This document shows positions 33,901 through 42,285 of a stretch of DNA of 64,000 bases, piece after piece. The first letter of the stretch is position 1, and every line of letters begins with the position of its first letter. The stretch comes from Treponema sp. Its GTDB lineage: Bacteria; Spirochaetota; Spirochaetia; Treponematales; Treponemataceae. A program made the position numbers and the translations under genes. The stretch covers positions 1 through 64,000 of the forward strand of contig JAFLSN010000010.1 of the NCBI GenBank assembly GCA_022510905.1, read 5' to 3'. The notes under the pieces were generated by a model, which saw only the letters and a program-made list of their open reading frames with translations, ran no database searches and was not told the origin of the DNA.

Positions 33901-34623
33901 GTTTAACTGGTGATAGAACAAAGACTTGCAGCACAAAAGAGGAACAAGATTTTTTTTTATGCTTCAAACCTGACCTGACGGCACCTCAGGTGGCGGACAT
34001 CTGCGGCGTGAACCGCAACACCGCCAGCCACTACTACGGTCACCTGCGCAGAGCGATCCTCAGCGGGAACATCCACAGGGCGTAACGGAAAATCGGCGAG
34101 TACGAGCTTGATGAGTCCTATTTCGGCACGAGACGGGTGCGCTGGGCGGCGGGCAAGCTGTCGGTGTTCGCACCTGCTCAAGCGCGGGGAGAATGTGTTC
34201 GTGGCGGTCATGCCTAACTGCACCAAGGAGTCGCTAATGCTTGTCATCAGAGGGCTAATCCTGGATCAGCCAACGATTTACATGGACGGCTGGAAAGTGT
34301 AATGACGACCTCGTGCTCAGCGGCTACGAGCACTACCGCGTGCCGCTGGAGGTCCCGCTACGAATACCACAGCGATAACAAGTTCGCGCGGGGCAAAAGC
34401 CACGCCAACGGAATCGAGAACATGCAAACATTCGGTTTGCGTGGAGCTCCGACAAGAGGCGGCTCGGCAAGTTAAACGACAGCAGCTCCGATGCGTTCGT
34501 GCTATACTTGAAGGAATACGAGTGATGGTACAACCACCGCAGCGATGACATGCTCGTTATTATAAAAAAGTCATACGGGAAGACGCATCCTGATTAAAAC
34601 TATTCAGTTTTAACTAGTTAAAC
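33901..34623 (+). mobile_element. IS1595-type (ISXO2-like) insertion sequence remnant
   Basis: A decayed transposase is bounded by imperfect inverted ends: GTTTAACTGG at 33901-33910 and CTAGTTAAAC at 34614-34623. The length, about 720 bases, is shorter than a complete element of the family. No 8-bp target duplication was found at the edges. It lies next to the AT-rich glycan operon and a short repeat copy. Confidence 0.65.
33951..34597 (+). pseudogene. IS1595-family transposase, broken by frameshifts and stops
   Basis: Pieces in different frames spell a recognisable protein: LTAPQVADICGVNRNTASHYY (N-terminal HTH, shortened here), GEYELDESYFGTRR (the DESYFG motif of the DDE domain), LLKRGENVFVAVMPNC, YMDGWK with the second acidic region, HSDNKFARGKSHANGIEN and LYLKEYE. 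The order matches ISXO2-like transposases. Several frameshifts, a stop after WKV and one before WYNHRSDD show it is inactive. A T9 run lies at its 5' end. Confidence 0.75.
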
Positions 34624-34696
34624 GCACACCATAAAACTATATTTGTTCTTTACACTTTAAGACTTGGGCAGAATGCAGAATATGCACACACAATCT

Positions 34697-34751
34697 GAAT
34701 CAACACACCCAGACGCAGGAGCACAGTATGCACTCTTCCCGCATGAATCAA
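34697..34751 (-). repeat. Dispersed repeat, copy R6 (54 bp class)
   Basis: A minimal copy: TTGATTCATGCGGGAAG to CTGGGTGTGTTGATTC on the minus strand, with the central 35 bases of the 89-bp form missing. The same short form occurs at 57343-57396. Confidence 0.7.
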
Positions 34752-34806
34752 AGTTCCTCCCAACCACTCCATTCAACTGAATTCGGAAAATGTTGCCTCA
34801 TGGGGG

Positions 34807-34835
34807 TTTACCAAATAGATTTGCTGCCGTATACT
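34807..34835 (+). promoter_or_regulatory. Promoter of the 275-residue membrane protein, leaderless
   Basis: TTTACC (34807-34812) and TATACT (34830-34835), 17 bases apart. Seven bases lie between the -10 box and the ATG at 34843. The same -35 sequence is used by the promoter at 61488-61516. Confidence 0.55.
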
Positions 34836-34842
34836 TTGTGGC

Positions 34843-35670
34843 ATGACTTTAAAAGCCCGAAACAGAATGCTGCTGGTTTTGTTTATCATCGATTCACTCA
34901 TTTTGCTGACTTGTGTAGCCCTGTATATATATGCAGCAATCACAAACACTATCAGCCCCCCTGAACAACCTGTACGGCTGTTTGCGCCAGCACATTTTGC
35001 CTGGTTGTTCACATACCGATTTTCCGCAGCCATTACAGGAATCTTCTTTTTTATCACATATGCAACGGTCGTCACGTTTATCATGTACCAAGGTTTTGAA
35101 AAAACACAGTGCACTGAAGTGATTTATTTCTGCGTGTTTCTGATTGGCTGCCTGCTGGAATGCTGCCGGCTTATGGTTCCACTGTTCGGTCTATGGAAAA
35201 CATCTTCCACCATGTTGATATTGGCAAGCCGGACAATGCTGATGGGACGTTTTCTGGCACCGCTCGGCATGGTTGCCGCAGCCGTCTTTAACGAAACATC
35301 TCAGCGCCAGAACGTGGAACGCAACTGCATACTGCTTTTGATTGTGGCGCTCGGCTCTGCACTGCTCTATCCGCTTGACACCACACACTTTACAACCACG
35401 TGTTCCGTTTTGTGGGGTATGCGCACACTATTAAAAACCATGCGGATTGCCCTTTATCTGGTGACGATTGCAAGCATGGCTTTGGGTGCCTACACCAAAT
35501 CAAGCCATGAGTCACGAAACAGTGTCATCGGGTGCGCCATATTCATGGGCGGATATTTTGTGCTCTGCATGGCAGACTGTTACATGGTACTGTCCCTTGG
35601 GGCATCGCTGCTTGTTGGCGGAACCGCGTACTACCTGAGGACAATCCACAGCCTGTACATGTGGCGGTAA
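34843..35670 (+). CDS. Eight-helix membrane protein of unknown function
   Basis: 275 residues, nearly all hydrophobic: segments near 9-32, 48-80, 90-110, 122-145, 158-175, 190-215, 225-245 and 248-265. Charged residues are confined to short loops. No family motif recognised; the organisation resembles small sensor or 7TM-type integral proteins but no ligand-binding or catalytic signature is present. The start is fixed by the promoter directly in front of it. It stands alone between the IS remnant and a repeat copy. Confidence 0.75.
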   Translation: MTLKARNRMLLVLFIIDSLILLTCVALYIYAAITNTISPPEQPVRLFAPAHFAWLFTYRFSAAITGIFFFITYATVVTFIMYQGFEKTQCTEVIYFCVFLIGCLLECCRLMVPLFGLWKTSSTMLILASRTMLMGRFLAPLGMVAAAVFNETSQRQNVERNCILLLIVALGSALLYPLDTTHFTTTCSVLWGMRTLLKTMRIALYLVTIASMALGAYTKSSHESRNSVIGCAIFMGGYFVLCMADCYMVLSLGASLLVGGTAYYLRTIHSLYMWR

Positions 35671-35838
35671 AACAGCCCTCAACAAGCTATAATAAGAACG
35701 CTGCTACAAAGTTTAGCAAAGTGAAAGTGGCTTAAATTTTACAGCAAACTGCCTTTAGGTCTGTCCTTTAAAATCTTTTTTTGCTGAGCTATTTTTATTG
35801 ACATGTTAAAAAAAATCGAATCTAAAGAAACATACATT

Positions 35839-35912
35839 TTGATTCGTGCGGAAAGGGTGCAGCCCCAGCTTCACGGAGTGAAACCTTGCTTATGCATCGG
35901 AGGGTGTTTATT
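35839..35912 (+). repeat. Dispersed repeat, copy R7 (diverged short form)
   Basis: Begins TTGATTCGTGCGGAAAGGGTGC, keeps GAAACCTTGCTTATGC and ends CGGAGGGTGTTTATT, a worn right terminus. It lies in the 292-base gap before the kinase-like gene. Confidence 0.7.
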
Positions 35913-35962
35913 AACCACAGTTTCCAAATCAAGTTTAAAACAGTGGCAGGCTCTGCGGAAAC

Positions 35963-36589
35963 TCACGGCATTCCAAGCAGAACTGTGGCGCAGCCACCAA
36001 TCACCACAGGAATAATCACGTTGTCAAAATCCTTGAGCGGAAGCACTTCTATGAACATGCCAACAGAAGCAACCGCAAGGGACACCAGCGCAGAACGGCA
36101 CGTGCAAAACGCTGAAACAAAAATCGCCGCAAAACATGAAAGGCTGCCCGCAACAGTTTTTCCCTGTGTACAGGGAATTGTGATTTTGCCAAACAGCTTT
36201 CCGCACAAGCTCGCAAGTCCGTCACCAAATGCCAGCGCGTAAATACCGATTGCGGCTGGAAGTGGCTGCCACAGCAGAGCACACAGTATGATTCCGAACG
36301 AAAGCGTTACCGGCCCCAGCACAAACCGATTTTCATCACGTTTTCTTGCGGCAGCGGCAGTAATAGCAGAAACAAATGGTACCGTTTTTCCGTGCAGACG
36401 AATATACTCTGTAATAGAATAGAGAACCACCATCACGGCAAGAATCGCAAGCACCGGCCATTTTGCAAGGTGCAAAAAGAACGGCACAAATGCGCTGCAC
36501 AGGTGAATGGACTTTCTAAAGAGCTCTTTTAAAAGAGTGTTGGTATGCTGACGGGCAATTATTCCCTGCTCAGCGCATACGCCCTTCAT
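35963..36589 (-). CDS. Dolichol kinase/phosphatidate cytidylyltransferase-like membrane protein
   Basis: 208 residues with about six membrane segments. The motif ALAFGDGLASLCGKLFGK (near 125-142) followed by GKTVAGSLSCFAAIFV matches the SEC59/VTE5 and CTP-transferase group, which phosphorylates polyprenols or phytol with CTP. An N-terminal ELFRKSIHLCSAF helix is also typical. It may recycle a lipid alcohol in the envelope, but the substrate is unknown. Its ATG overlaps the stop of the TPR gene (TAATG), so it is translated from the same message. Confidence 0.82.
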   Translation of the reverse strand: MKGVCAEQGIIARQHTNTLLKELFRKSIHLCSAFVPFFLHLAKWPVLAILAVMVVLYSITEYIRLHGKTVPFVSAITAAAARKRDENRFVLGPVTLSFGIILCALLWQPLPAAIGIYALAFGDGLASLCGKLFGKITIPCTQGKTVAGSLSCFAAIFVSAFCTCRSALVSLAVASVGMFIEVLPLKDFDNVIIPVVIGGCATVLLGMP

Positions 36590-39500
36590 TAACGCAAGCC
36601 TTCCTCTCCAGTGAGCATGCGGGGAATGCCCGTGTAAATTTGAGGCTCATAATCCGATATCGGCTTTGAAATATAACGAATGTTCTGTTCTGCCAGATTT
36701 GAACCTTCAAGGCGCACCATGGTTTCCTGATTGCGGGTGAGCGCATCCCAAGCCCGAAGGCTTTCCTGCAAATGTACTATGGCCCGACCGTTCAAGACAC
36801 TATTGCCAGTGGCAGTAGCAATCCGGGACTGAATCACACCCAAATTGTTAGACGCTTTCATGTACGTGTCAACAATGTCAGCCTGGTCGTCTCGCACCTG
36901 TGGGAACAGCACACCATGGAGCTCCCGTTCTTTGTCAAGATTCTGCAAAAGCTTTTCGTAGTAACCTTGCGCGGCGTTGTTGTCATTGCGTTGGGAAAGC
37001 GTGTTTGCAAGCGCCAGCAACAGATGCATGTCGTCTGGAGCACCTTCATGGCTTCTGATAAATGAGCCGAGCGCTTCCGCATAGTTCTGGTTTGTATACT
37101 GAATAAAGCCTATGCGGTACCGCACCGAAGCGGTGTCGTTGTTATTGTCCACCGCGTTTTTATAGTGCCTGAGCGCATTTTCCATGTTGCCTGAAATAAA
37201 GTAGTCAAGATCAGCCATGTCCGCATACAGCGCACCGATGTCTTCCGTGCTCTCAAAATTGCCATCCGCATGGGCAGCCTCAAACAGACTTATGCCAGAA
37301 GTATAGGCTTCTTCTGCCATGATATATTCACGTTCTTTGCAGTACTGCTCGCCCCTCAGCCGCCATGCATTGATGTAGCGGTATGTATCGCGTTTTCCAC
37401 GCACAGTCTGCTTTCCAAAAGCGTCAAGGGCGCTTTGCAGAACACGGCTGGCACTGCGGTCATTGTTGGTAATCACAAAATAGCGCCCAAGGTTGTACAG
37501 GGCCACAGGGTTGCCCGCATCGGCACGAACGGCACGTTCAAGCAGTTCGCGCACATCCTCAATAGAAAAGCGGAGACCTTCTTCCGACGGTTTAAGGCGG
37601 CCGTAGCGTTTGTCAAGAAGATAGCCGCTCAGCTCCGTTAGGTCAGCCGCACCGAGAGCCTTTTTGAGAGGCATAAAATATTCTTTGTATCCCAACACCT
37701 GCCGCAGGTTGTCGGTGCGAATATGGTAGCGCATCTGCCGTGCAAGATATGTGTTCGCCGCCTTGGTTGAACCGTAGAGCTGCAAAAGCAAATCATACTG
37801 TTCCTTTGCCGCAGGGAATTTGTCTGGATCCTTTTCGGTGGCCCATTCAAGGTACAAATCTCCCAGCATGAGCACGGCTTCGGCATCGTTTATATGGAAA
37901 TCGAGCACCTCACGCTTGAGGATACGCTCGGTTTCTTCATAATTGAACAAATCGTTCATTTCCATGCTGGCCCAAGAAAGCCCCGCCCGCTTGTCATGGT
38001 TGTAGCGTTGTAAAACCGCCCGGTACATGTTGGCGGCCCGTTCGTACTGCCGGTGGTCACGGTATGCATCGCCATATCTGAAGAACCATTTTTTCATAGG
38101 CTTGAACGTGAGCGCACGGTTGAACAAGGTTTCAGACTGTGGATATTCATTATGCTGAATGAGCGTGTACCCCTGCTTGTACAGGTGCGTGGCCATAGCT
38201 GGCTGCCACACCAACAGATAGAACAGCGCTGAAATACAGAACAGCACTCCTGCGACCAGCGTGCTGACAAGCGCCATTGGAATAATTTTATTTTTCAGCT
38301 GATATTCAAACGACTGCTTGTACTGTTCATACTCCGCGGCGGTGCGCCGTTCATAATCACGAGGCACTTCCAGGTGGATGTCGAGCATTTTTTCAAGCTC
38401 AGCAGCAAGCTGGCGTGCTGGAACTCTGCGCAAAACTTTTTCAAGAATACCGAAAACCGCATCATCGGTGAATTCATTTTTGACAATCAGGTCTTCAAGC
38501 GCAATGCGCACATTGAGCGGATATGTAGCGAGATTTTCCTTAAAGTTTTCGTATTCCGCATCGGTAAAAGAATTCTTGGGTTTGGTACTTTCAGCGGCAC
38601 CGCTAAAGTCGGGTGTTTCAACCTGAGGTTTTTTGAAGTTAGCAGAACCGGTTGTGTCAGAAAATCCTGGAATGCTAAACAAATCGTCATCACCAGAAGC
38701 GACAACGCCACCCATTTCAAAATCTGTGGGACCTGCACCAGAACTGTCGCCAAAATCAAGGCCGTCCATGCTGGTTGTGTCAAACTGCTCGGCAGGCTCG
38801 TCATCCACAGCGCTTTCGTTTGGCATCGCGTCAGGCGTAGGGGTAGAATCGCCAAAGTCAACTGGAGTTTCGTCCATAGAAAAAGTTGAGTTGTCATCCA
38901 TGCCAAAATCTGGAAGACCGTCAACTCCCGCTGTATCTGTGTCAGGCTCGGTTGGGTCTGTGACTTGCGAGGCATCTGCATCATCTGAAACGGCAGGCTC
39001 TGATTCGCCATCTGAGGCCGATTCCGTGCTGCCAAATGAAGCTGGTTCATCAAGGCCTGAAGTGTCAAAGCCAAACTCGTCGCTGCCAAAATCGGGCAGT
39101 TCTACCGCGCCTCCATCAGTCTGCTCCGAAGCTGCATCCACACTGCCGTCGGCTTCATCTGGAGAAGGGCTCTCGGCGGAAGTATCCACGGAAGTTTCGG
39201 GCACTGCATTATCAGGAAGATCAAAATCAAACGACAGATTGTCATCGGAAAGTTTAAAGTCATCCTCGGGAGCTTCCGGAACATCACCCAACTGGTCAAG
39301 GCCATCTAGCGAAAAACCGTCCCCATTCTGCATCAGCGGGTCAGGTTCCGCTGAATCTTCGGAAGGCGGGGCATCATCAGAATTTTCATCGAGCGGAACT
39401 ACATCATCGGCAGAACCATCGTCCAGAGATTCTGCCGCGCCCGACTCATCTTCAGGATTTGCCATACGGTTTGCGACATCTTCATCGGAAATCATCTCAT

Positions 39501-40545
39501 TTGCAGGAATCACTTCATTGAGCGTTTCGTTGAGCCCTTCGTTCATGTTGATGCCCACGCTGTCATCAAAGCCATCCGCAGCACTGTTCATTGCGCCATC
39601 GTCAGCCACATGCTCGGGCTGCACAGTTTCGTCAAAGTCCGGAGCGGCCTGCTCATGAGCCTCGGCACTGCCGCCAAAAGCGGTTTCGTCAATATCGGGC
39701 AGAGCAAAGTCCTCCTCGGACAGTTCACGCGGAATCGAAGCATCGGCAGGTTCCGCGTTGTCTTCAAAAGCTGGTATATCATCAAACGCCCCAGCGGCAG
39801 TGTCATCACCGCCTTCTTCAGGCGCAGGAGAATCAGAAGAAGACTCTGTAATATCCACGTCAGGTTCCGCAAAAGCTTGTGAATCAGAATCATCTACCGC
39901 AGTATCAGCGGATTCGGGAGCGTCCACGGTTTCCGGCTCTGGCAATTCATCTAGCATGCCGTCAAGCGCAGGTAGCTCGTAGGCGGGTTCGGAAGGACCG
40001 GAATCTTTTTGCGAATCCAAAAAAGAAAGGTCGGGAGCCCCGGGAACATCCACATCTGGCTCTACAGCCTCTTCTGTGTCCGAATCAGACGAATCAAGGC
40101 TGTCCATGCTTTCAGTCTCGGAAGGATTCGACGGCGTAAGCAGCGCGTTCAAGTCCAAATCTTCCAGCGGGGTTTCTTTGGGAGGTTCTGGGACAACGGG
40201 CGTTTCAAATTCACTTAAATCAAGATCGTTAATGTCTTCGTTCTCCATGGGGGAAAGCAAGTTCGACATATCGGGCGTTTTTGCTCCGCCAGAAGCCTCT
40301 GCGCCTTCGCCATTGGCATCTGAAAAGTCATCCGCAGCAGATTCGCCGCCGTCCTCAGAAACAGGGGCATCATCAAAAACCATCGGAAGTCCGTCTTTAA
40401 ATTCTTCAGAATCATCGTCAGGCGAAATTCCCTGTGGCAGTGGAACAACGCCGGGTTTTTCGCCGCGTGACGCACGGATTTTTACTTCATCACCGAGATT
40501 CAATATATCAGAACTGAATCGTTTCAGTTGTTGTAAGCCTGGCAT
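36589..40545 (-). CDS. Large acidic TPR membrane protein
   Basis: 1318 residues. The first 40 are basic; about 40-660 are extremely rich in Asp, Glu, Ser, Pro and Ala, mostly without hydrophobic residues, and are probably disordered. A short helical domain (about 680-750) precedes one membrane segment near 767 (LVSTLVAGVLFCISALFYLLVW). The rest, about 790-1310, is made of TPR-like helix pairs (NEYPQSETLFNRALTFKP, YERAANMYRAVLQRYNH, YAEALGSFIRSHEGAP). The layout resembles the spirochaete periplasmic-flagellum collar protein FlcA, which also joins one membrane helix to TPRs, but I cannot establish orthology. A TATAAT ends eight bases before the ATG. The dolichol kinase-like gene is coupled downstream. 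Confidence 0.8.
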   Translation of the reverse strand: MPGLQQLKRFSSDILNLGDEVKIRASRGEKPGVVPLPQGISPDDDSEEFKDGLPMVFDDAPVSEDGGESAADDFSDANGEGAEASGGAKTPDMSNLLSPMENEDINDLDLSEFETPVVPEPPKETPLEDLDLNALLTPSNPSETESMDSLDSSDSDTEEAVEPDVDVPGAPDLSFLDSQKDSGPSEPAYELPALDGMLDELPEPETVDAPESADTAVDDSDSQAFAEPDVDITESSSDSPAPEEGGDDTAAGAFDDIPAFEDNAEPADASIPRELSEEDFALPDIDETAFGGSAEAHEQAAPDFDETVQPEHVADDGAMNSAADGFDDSVGINMNEGLNETLNEVIPANEMISDEDVANRMANPEDESGAAESLDDGSADDVVPLDENSDDAPPSEDSAEPDPLMQNGDGFSLDGLDQLGDVPEAPEDDFKLSDDNLSFDFDLPDNAVPETSVDTSAESPSPDEADGSVDAASEQTDGGAVELPDFGSDEFGFDTSGLDEPASFGSTESASDGESEPAVSDDADASQVTDPTEPDTDTAGVDGLPDFGMDDNSTFSMDETPVDFGDSTPTPDAMPNESAVDDEPAEQFDTTSMDGLDFGDSSGAGPTDFEMGGVVASGDDDLFSIPGFSDTTGSANFKKPQVETPDFSGAAESTKPKNSFTDAEYENFKENLATYPLNVRIALEDLIVKNEFTDDAVFGILEKVLRRVPARQLAAELEKMLDIHLEVPRDYERRTAAEYEQYKQSFEYQLKNKIIPMALVSTLVAGVLFCISALFYLLVWQPAMATHLYKQGYTLIQHNEYPQSETLFNRALTFKPMKKWFFRYGDAYRDHRQYERAANMYRAVLQRYNHDKRAGLSWASMEMNDLFNYEETERILKREVLDFHINDAEAVLMLGDLYLEWATEKDPDKFPAAKEQYDLLLQLYGSTKAANTYLARQMRYHIRTDNLRQVLGYKEYFMPLKKALGAADLTELSGYLLDKRYGRLKPSEEGLRFSIEDVRELLERAVRADAGNPVALYNLGRYFVITNNDRSASRVLQSALDAFGKQTVRGKRDTYRYINAWRLRGEQYCKEREYIMAEEAYTSGISLFEAAHADGNFESTEDIGALYADMADLDYFISGNMENALRHYKNAVDNNNDTASVRYRIGFIQYTNQNYAEALGSFIRSHEGAPDDMHLLLALANTLSQRNDNNAAQGYYEKLLQNLDKERELHGVLFPQVRDDQADIVDTYMKASNNLGVIQSRIATATGNSVLNGRAIVHLQESLRAWDALTRNQETMVRLEGSNLAEQNIRYISKPISDYEPQIYTGIPRMLTGEEGLR

Positions 40546-40798
40546 GACGCTCCATTATACTCCACAAATAGAATTTATGGAAGTGACCGCACGGCATATT
40601 CAGCAATTCGCCTTGCCTGCGTAAAATCACTTTACCGCTCTTTTATTCATCGGAATACAAAACGAAGTGTTTAGAAAAAACACGCTCGCTCATGGACTTT
40701 TTAAGCCGATTCAGCATTCTGAATCTGGCACAGCAAAACAACGGCCAAAGCCAAAAGAAAATGCTAACCTTTTTTTTTGAAGTGCCGACACTAAAAAT

Positions 40799-41542
40799 AT
40801 GAATGTGTCCAGAATGCTTTGTGCGCTTTGCCTGCTGTTTGTGCCGTGCATTCCGCTCGTAGCGGCAACGGTACCGGCCGAGCCCACTGAAGAAGAGCTC
40901 ATGCTAGATGAAATCGCAGGAACTATACGCGGCGTAGGTGCTCCGTATGTGCGGGGTGACTATGTGATTTTTACCGCAAAAAAAGACGCACACCACGTTG
41001 GCATTGCATTCGACTTTGAGCAGTTCAGAACCATTCATTCATACAAGCTTCGTACCGTGTATGACTCGGAATACAATCCCATTGACCAGTTCTATTTTTA
41101 CGTGCACCGACTCCCAAAACAGGTTCAGGTTGTGCAGTACCGCATGGTTATCGATGGCCTGTGGATTTGCGACCCGCTCAACAAAAACCGGGTATACAAC
41201 GGACAGACAGGGCTAGAACTTTCCCAGGTGAACGCACATCGCGATATTCCTCTTGTAACGGGCCAGAGCTCCACGGGAACAGTGCGTTTTATCTACAAAG
41301 GCACAAGCGGCCAGGAAATTCGCCTCGCAGGAAATTTTACAAACTGGGACAGCTGGATTTACCGCCTGAAGGAAATTGAAAACGGCATCTACGAATGTGA
41401 TTTGAGCCTTCCGCCTGGAACATACCAGTATGTGTTTTATAACGGAGTTACACCGCTGGTAGACCCGGACAATCCAAAAAAAGTCTATACACCAGACGGC
41501 AGAACCGCTTCGGTTGTAGTTGTGCCGCAAAAGTCAGATTAG
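40799..41542 (+). CDS. Secreted protein with CBM48/AMPK-type glycogen-binding domain
   Basis: 247 residues. A signal peptide (MNVSRMLCALCLLFVPCIPLVAA) leads to two beta domains. The first (about 50-140) has PIDQFYFYVHRLPKQVQVVQY. The second (about 155-240) reads VRFIYKGTSGQEIRLAGNFTNWDSW and LPPGTYQYVFYNGVTPLVDPDNP, the core of E-set/CBM48 modules that bind alpha-glucans in AMPK and branching enzymes. No catalytic domain is attached, so it may bind polysaccharide in the periplasm or use the fold for another purpose. It lacks an obvious ribosome binding site; the ATG follows an AT-rich box. Divergent from the TPR gene. Confidence 0.82.
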   Translation: MNVSRMLCALCLLFVPCIPLVAATVPAEPTEEELMLDEIAGTIRGVGAPYVRGDYVIFTAKKDAHHVGIAFDFEQFRTIHSYKLRTVYDSEYNPIDQFYFYVHRLPKQVQVVQYRMVIDGLWICDPLNKNRVYNGQTGLELSQVNAHRDIPLVTGQSSTGTVRFIYKGTSGQEIRLAGNFTNWDSWIYRLKEIENGIYECDLSLPPGTYQYVFYNGVTPLVDPDNPKKVYTPDGRTASVVVVPQKSD

Positions 41543-41644
41543 AGCGAAAGACAACATCAGGAATGTGCACAAAAGTGGACGAATCCCCCTCAAGAATCCC
41601 ACGGTTTCTGCGGAGCCGATTTTTAGAGTCCTGTAGACCAGCGC

Positions 41645-41683
41645 AAAAAACAGCAGGAAAATTTCAATCCTGCTGTTTTTTTT
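41645..41683. terminator. Bidirectional-type hairpin terminator
   Basis: CAGCAGGA (41651-41658) and TCCTGCTG (41668-41675) form an 8-bp stem, extended by an A run before and a T run after. It lies 100 bases past the CBM48 gene on the plus strand and could work in either direction. Confidence 0.8.
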
Positions 41684-41831
41684 GACACAAACGGATTTTC
41701 CAAAATCTATAAAAACCGCCACACAATGCGGCAAAAGCTCCGTTCATTTTAAAGCGGGCATAAATTCCCTGAACCATCACAACTGAAATGGTTTAAATAA
41801 ATCACCTTCCACCGGTGCAAGTAGGGGTTGT

Positions 41832-42165
41832 GTTGATTCGTGCGGAATGGGTACATACCGTGCCCCCCGGGATTGAAGCTATGCTGCAAGCAGGGCGAAA
41901 TGAACGTTTAAAACCAGCTGTGCAGATGGTGCGTCTGATTTTAACTCCGAGTTTCTTCAAAACTTAGTTATTTACAGCTGTTGCGCAGCGGCGTTTCCTG
42001 CGATGAAAAAGTTGACAATTTTTTTTCATCGCTGGAAGTATATGAAGGGGTATGTACCCTTGGCTGCAATACCTTATAAGAACAACACACCCGGCAAAGG
42101 CTAAAGGCTTATTTATCACTACTCAAAGTGGCAAATTTCAGAAAAAAAATCATACCCGCCTTCTG
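41832..42165 (+). repeat. Dispersed repeat, full-length copy R8
   Basis: Begins TTGATTCGTGCGGAATGGG and ends near AATCATACCCGCC. It aligns with R1 over almost all of its length, including the middle hairpin (41995-42010 and 42022-42037). Just before it, GTAGGGGTTGTGTTGATT is a right terminus of another copy, sharing one TTGATTC with this copy, so two units are fused here. The first 78 codons that could be read in front of gpmI are only this repeat. Confidence 0.88.
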
Positions 42166-42206
42166 TGTATGGGTGTGTCTATTTCAGCGTTATTCATTCT
42201 TTACCC

Positions 42207-42235
42207 TTCACTAAACCAAAAGAATGCGATATACT
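42207..42235 (+). promoter_or_regulatory. Promoter of gpmI
   Basis: TTCACT (42207-42212) and TATACT (42230-42235), spaced 17. The leader is about 44 bases with a strong AAGGAG, in contrast to the leaderless promoters in this window. Confidence 0.6.
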
Positions 42236-42285
42236 TTTTGCTACTGCTGCATAACAGCTGGCCGCAGAGCCGCAAGGAGATATAC

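Noticed and set aside
33901..34623. Intact insertion sequence
   Set aside because: Several frameshifts and stops, only 720 bases, and no target-site duplication.
38633..39658. Plus-strand frame of 341 codons rich in Ser and Pro
   Set aside because: It mirrors the acidic low-complexity region of the TPR protein, where biased composition leaves the other strand open.
42052..42285. Seventy-eight extra codons in front of gpmI, hydrophobic in part
   Set aside because: This stretch is a translated repeat copy; the conserved enzyme starts at 42286 after AAGGAG.
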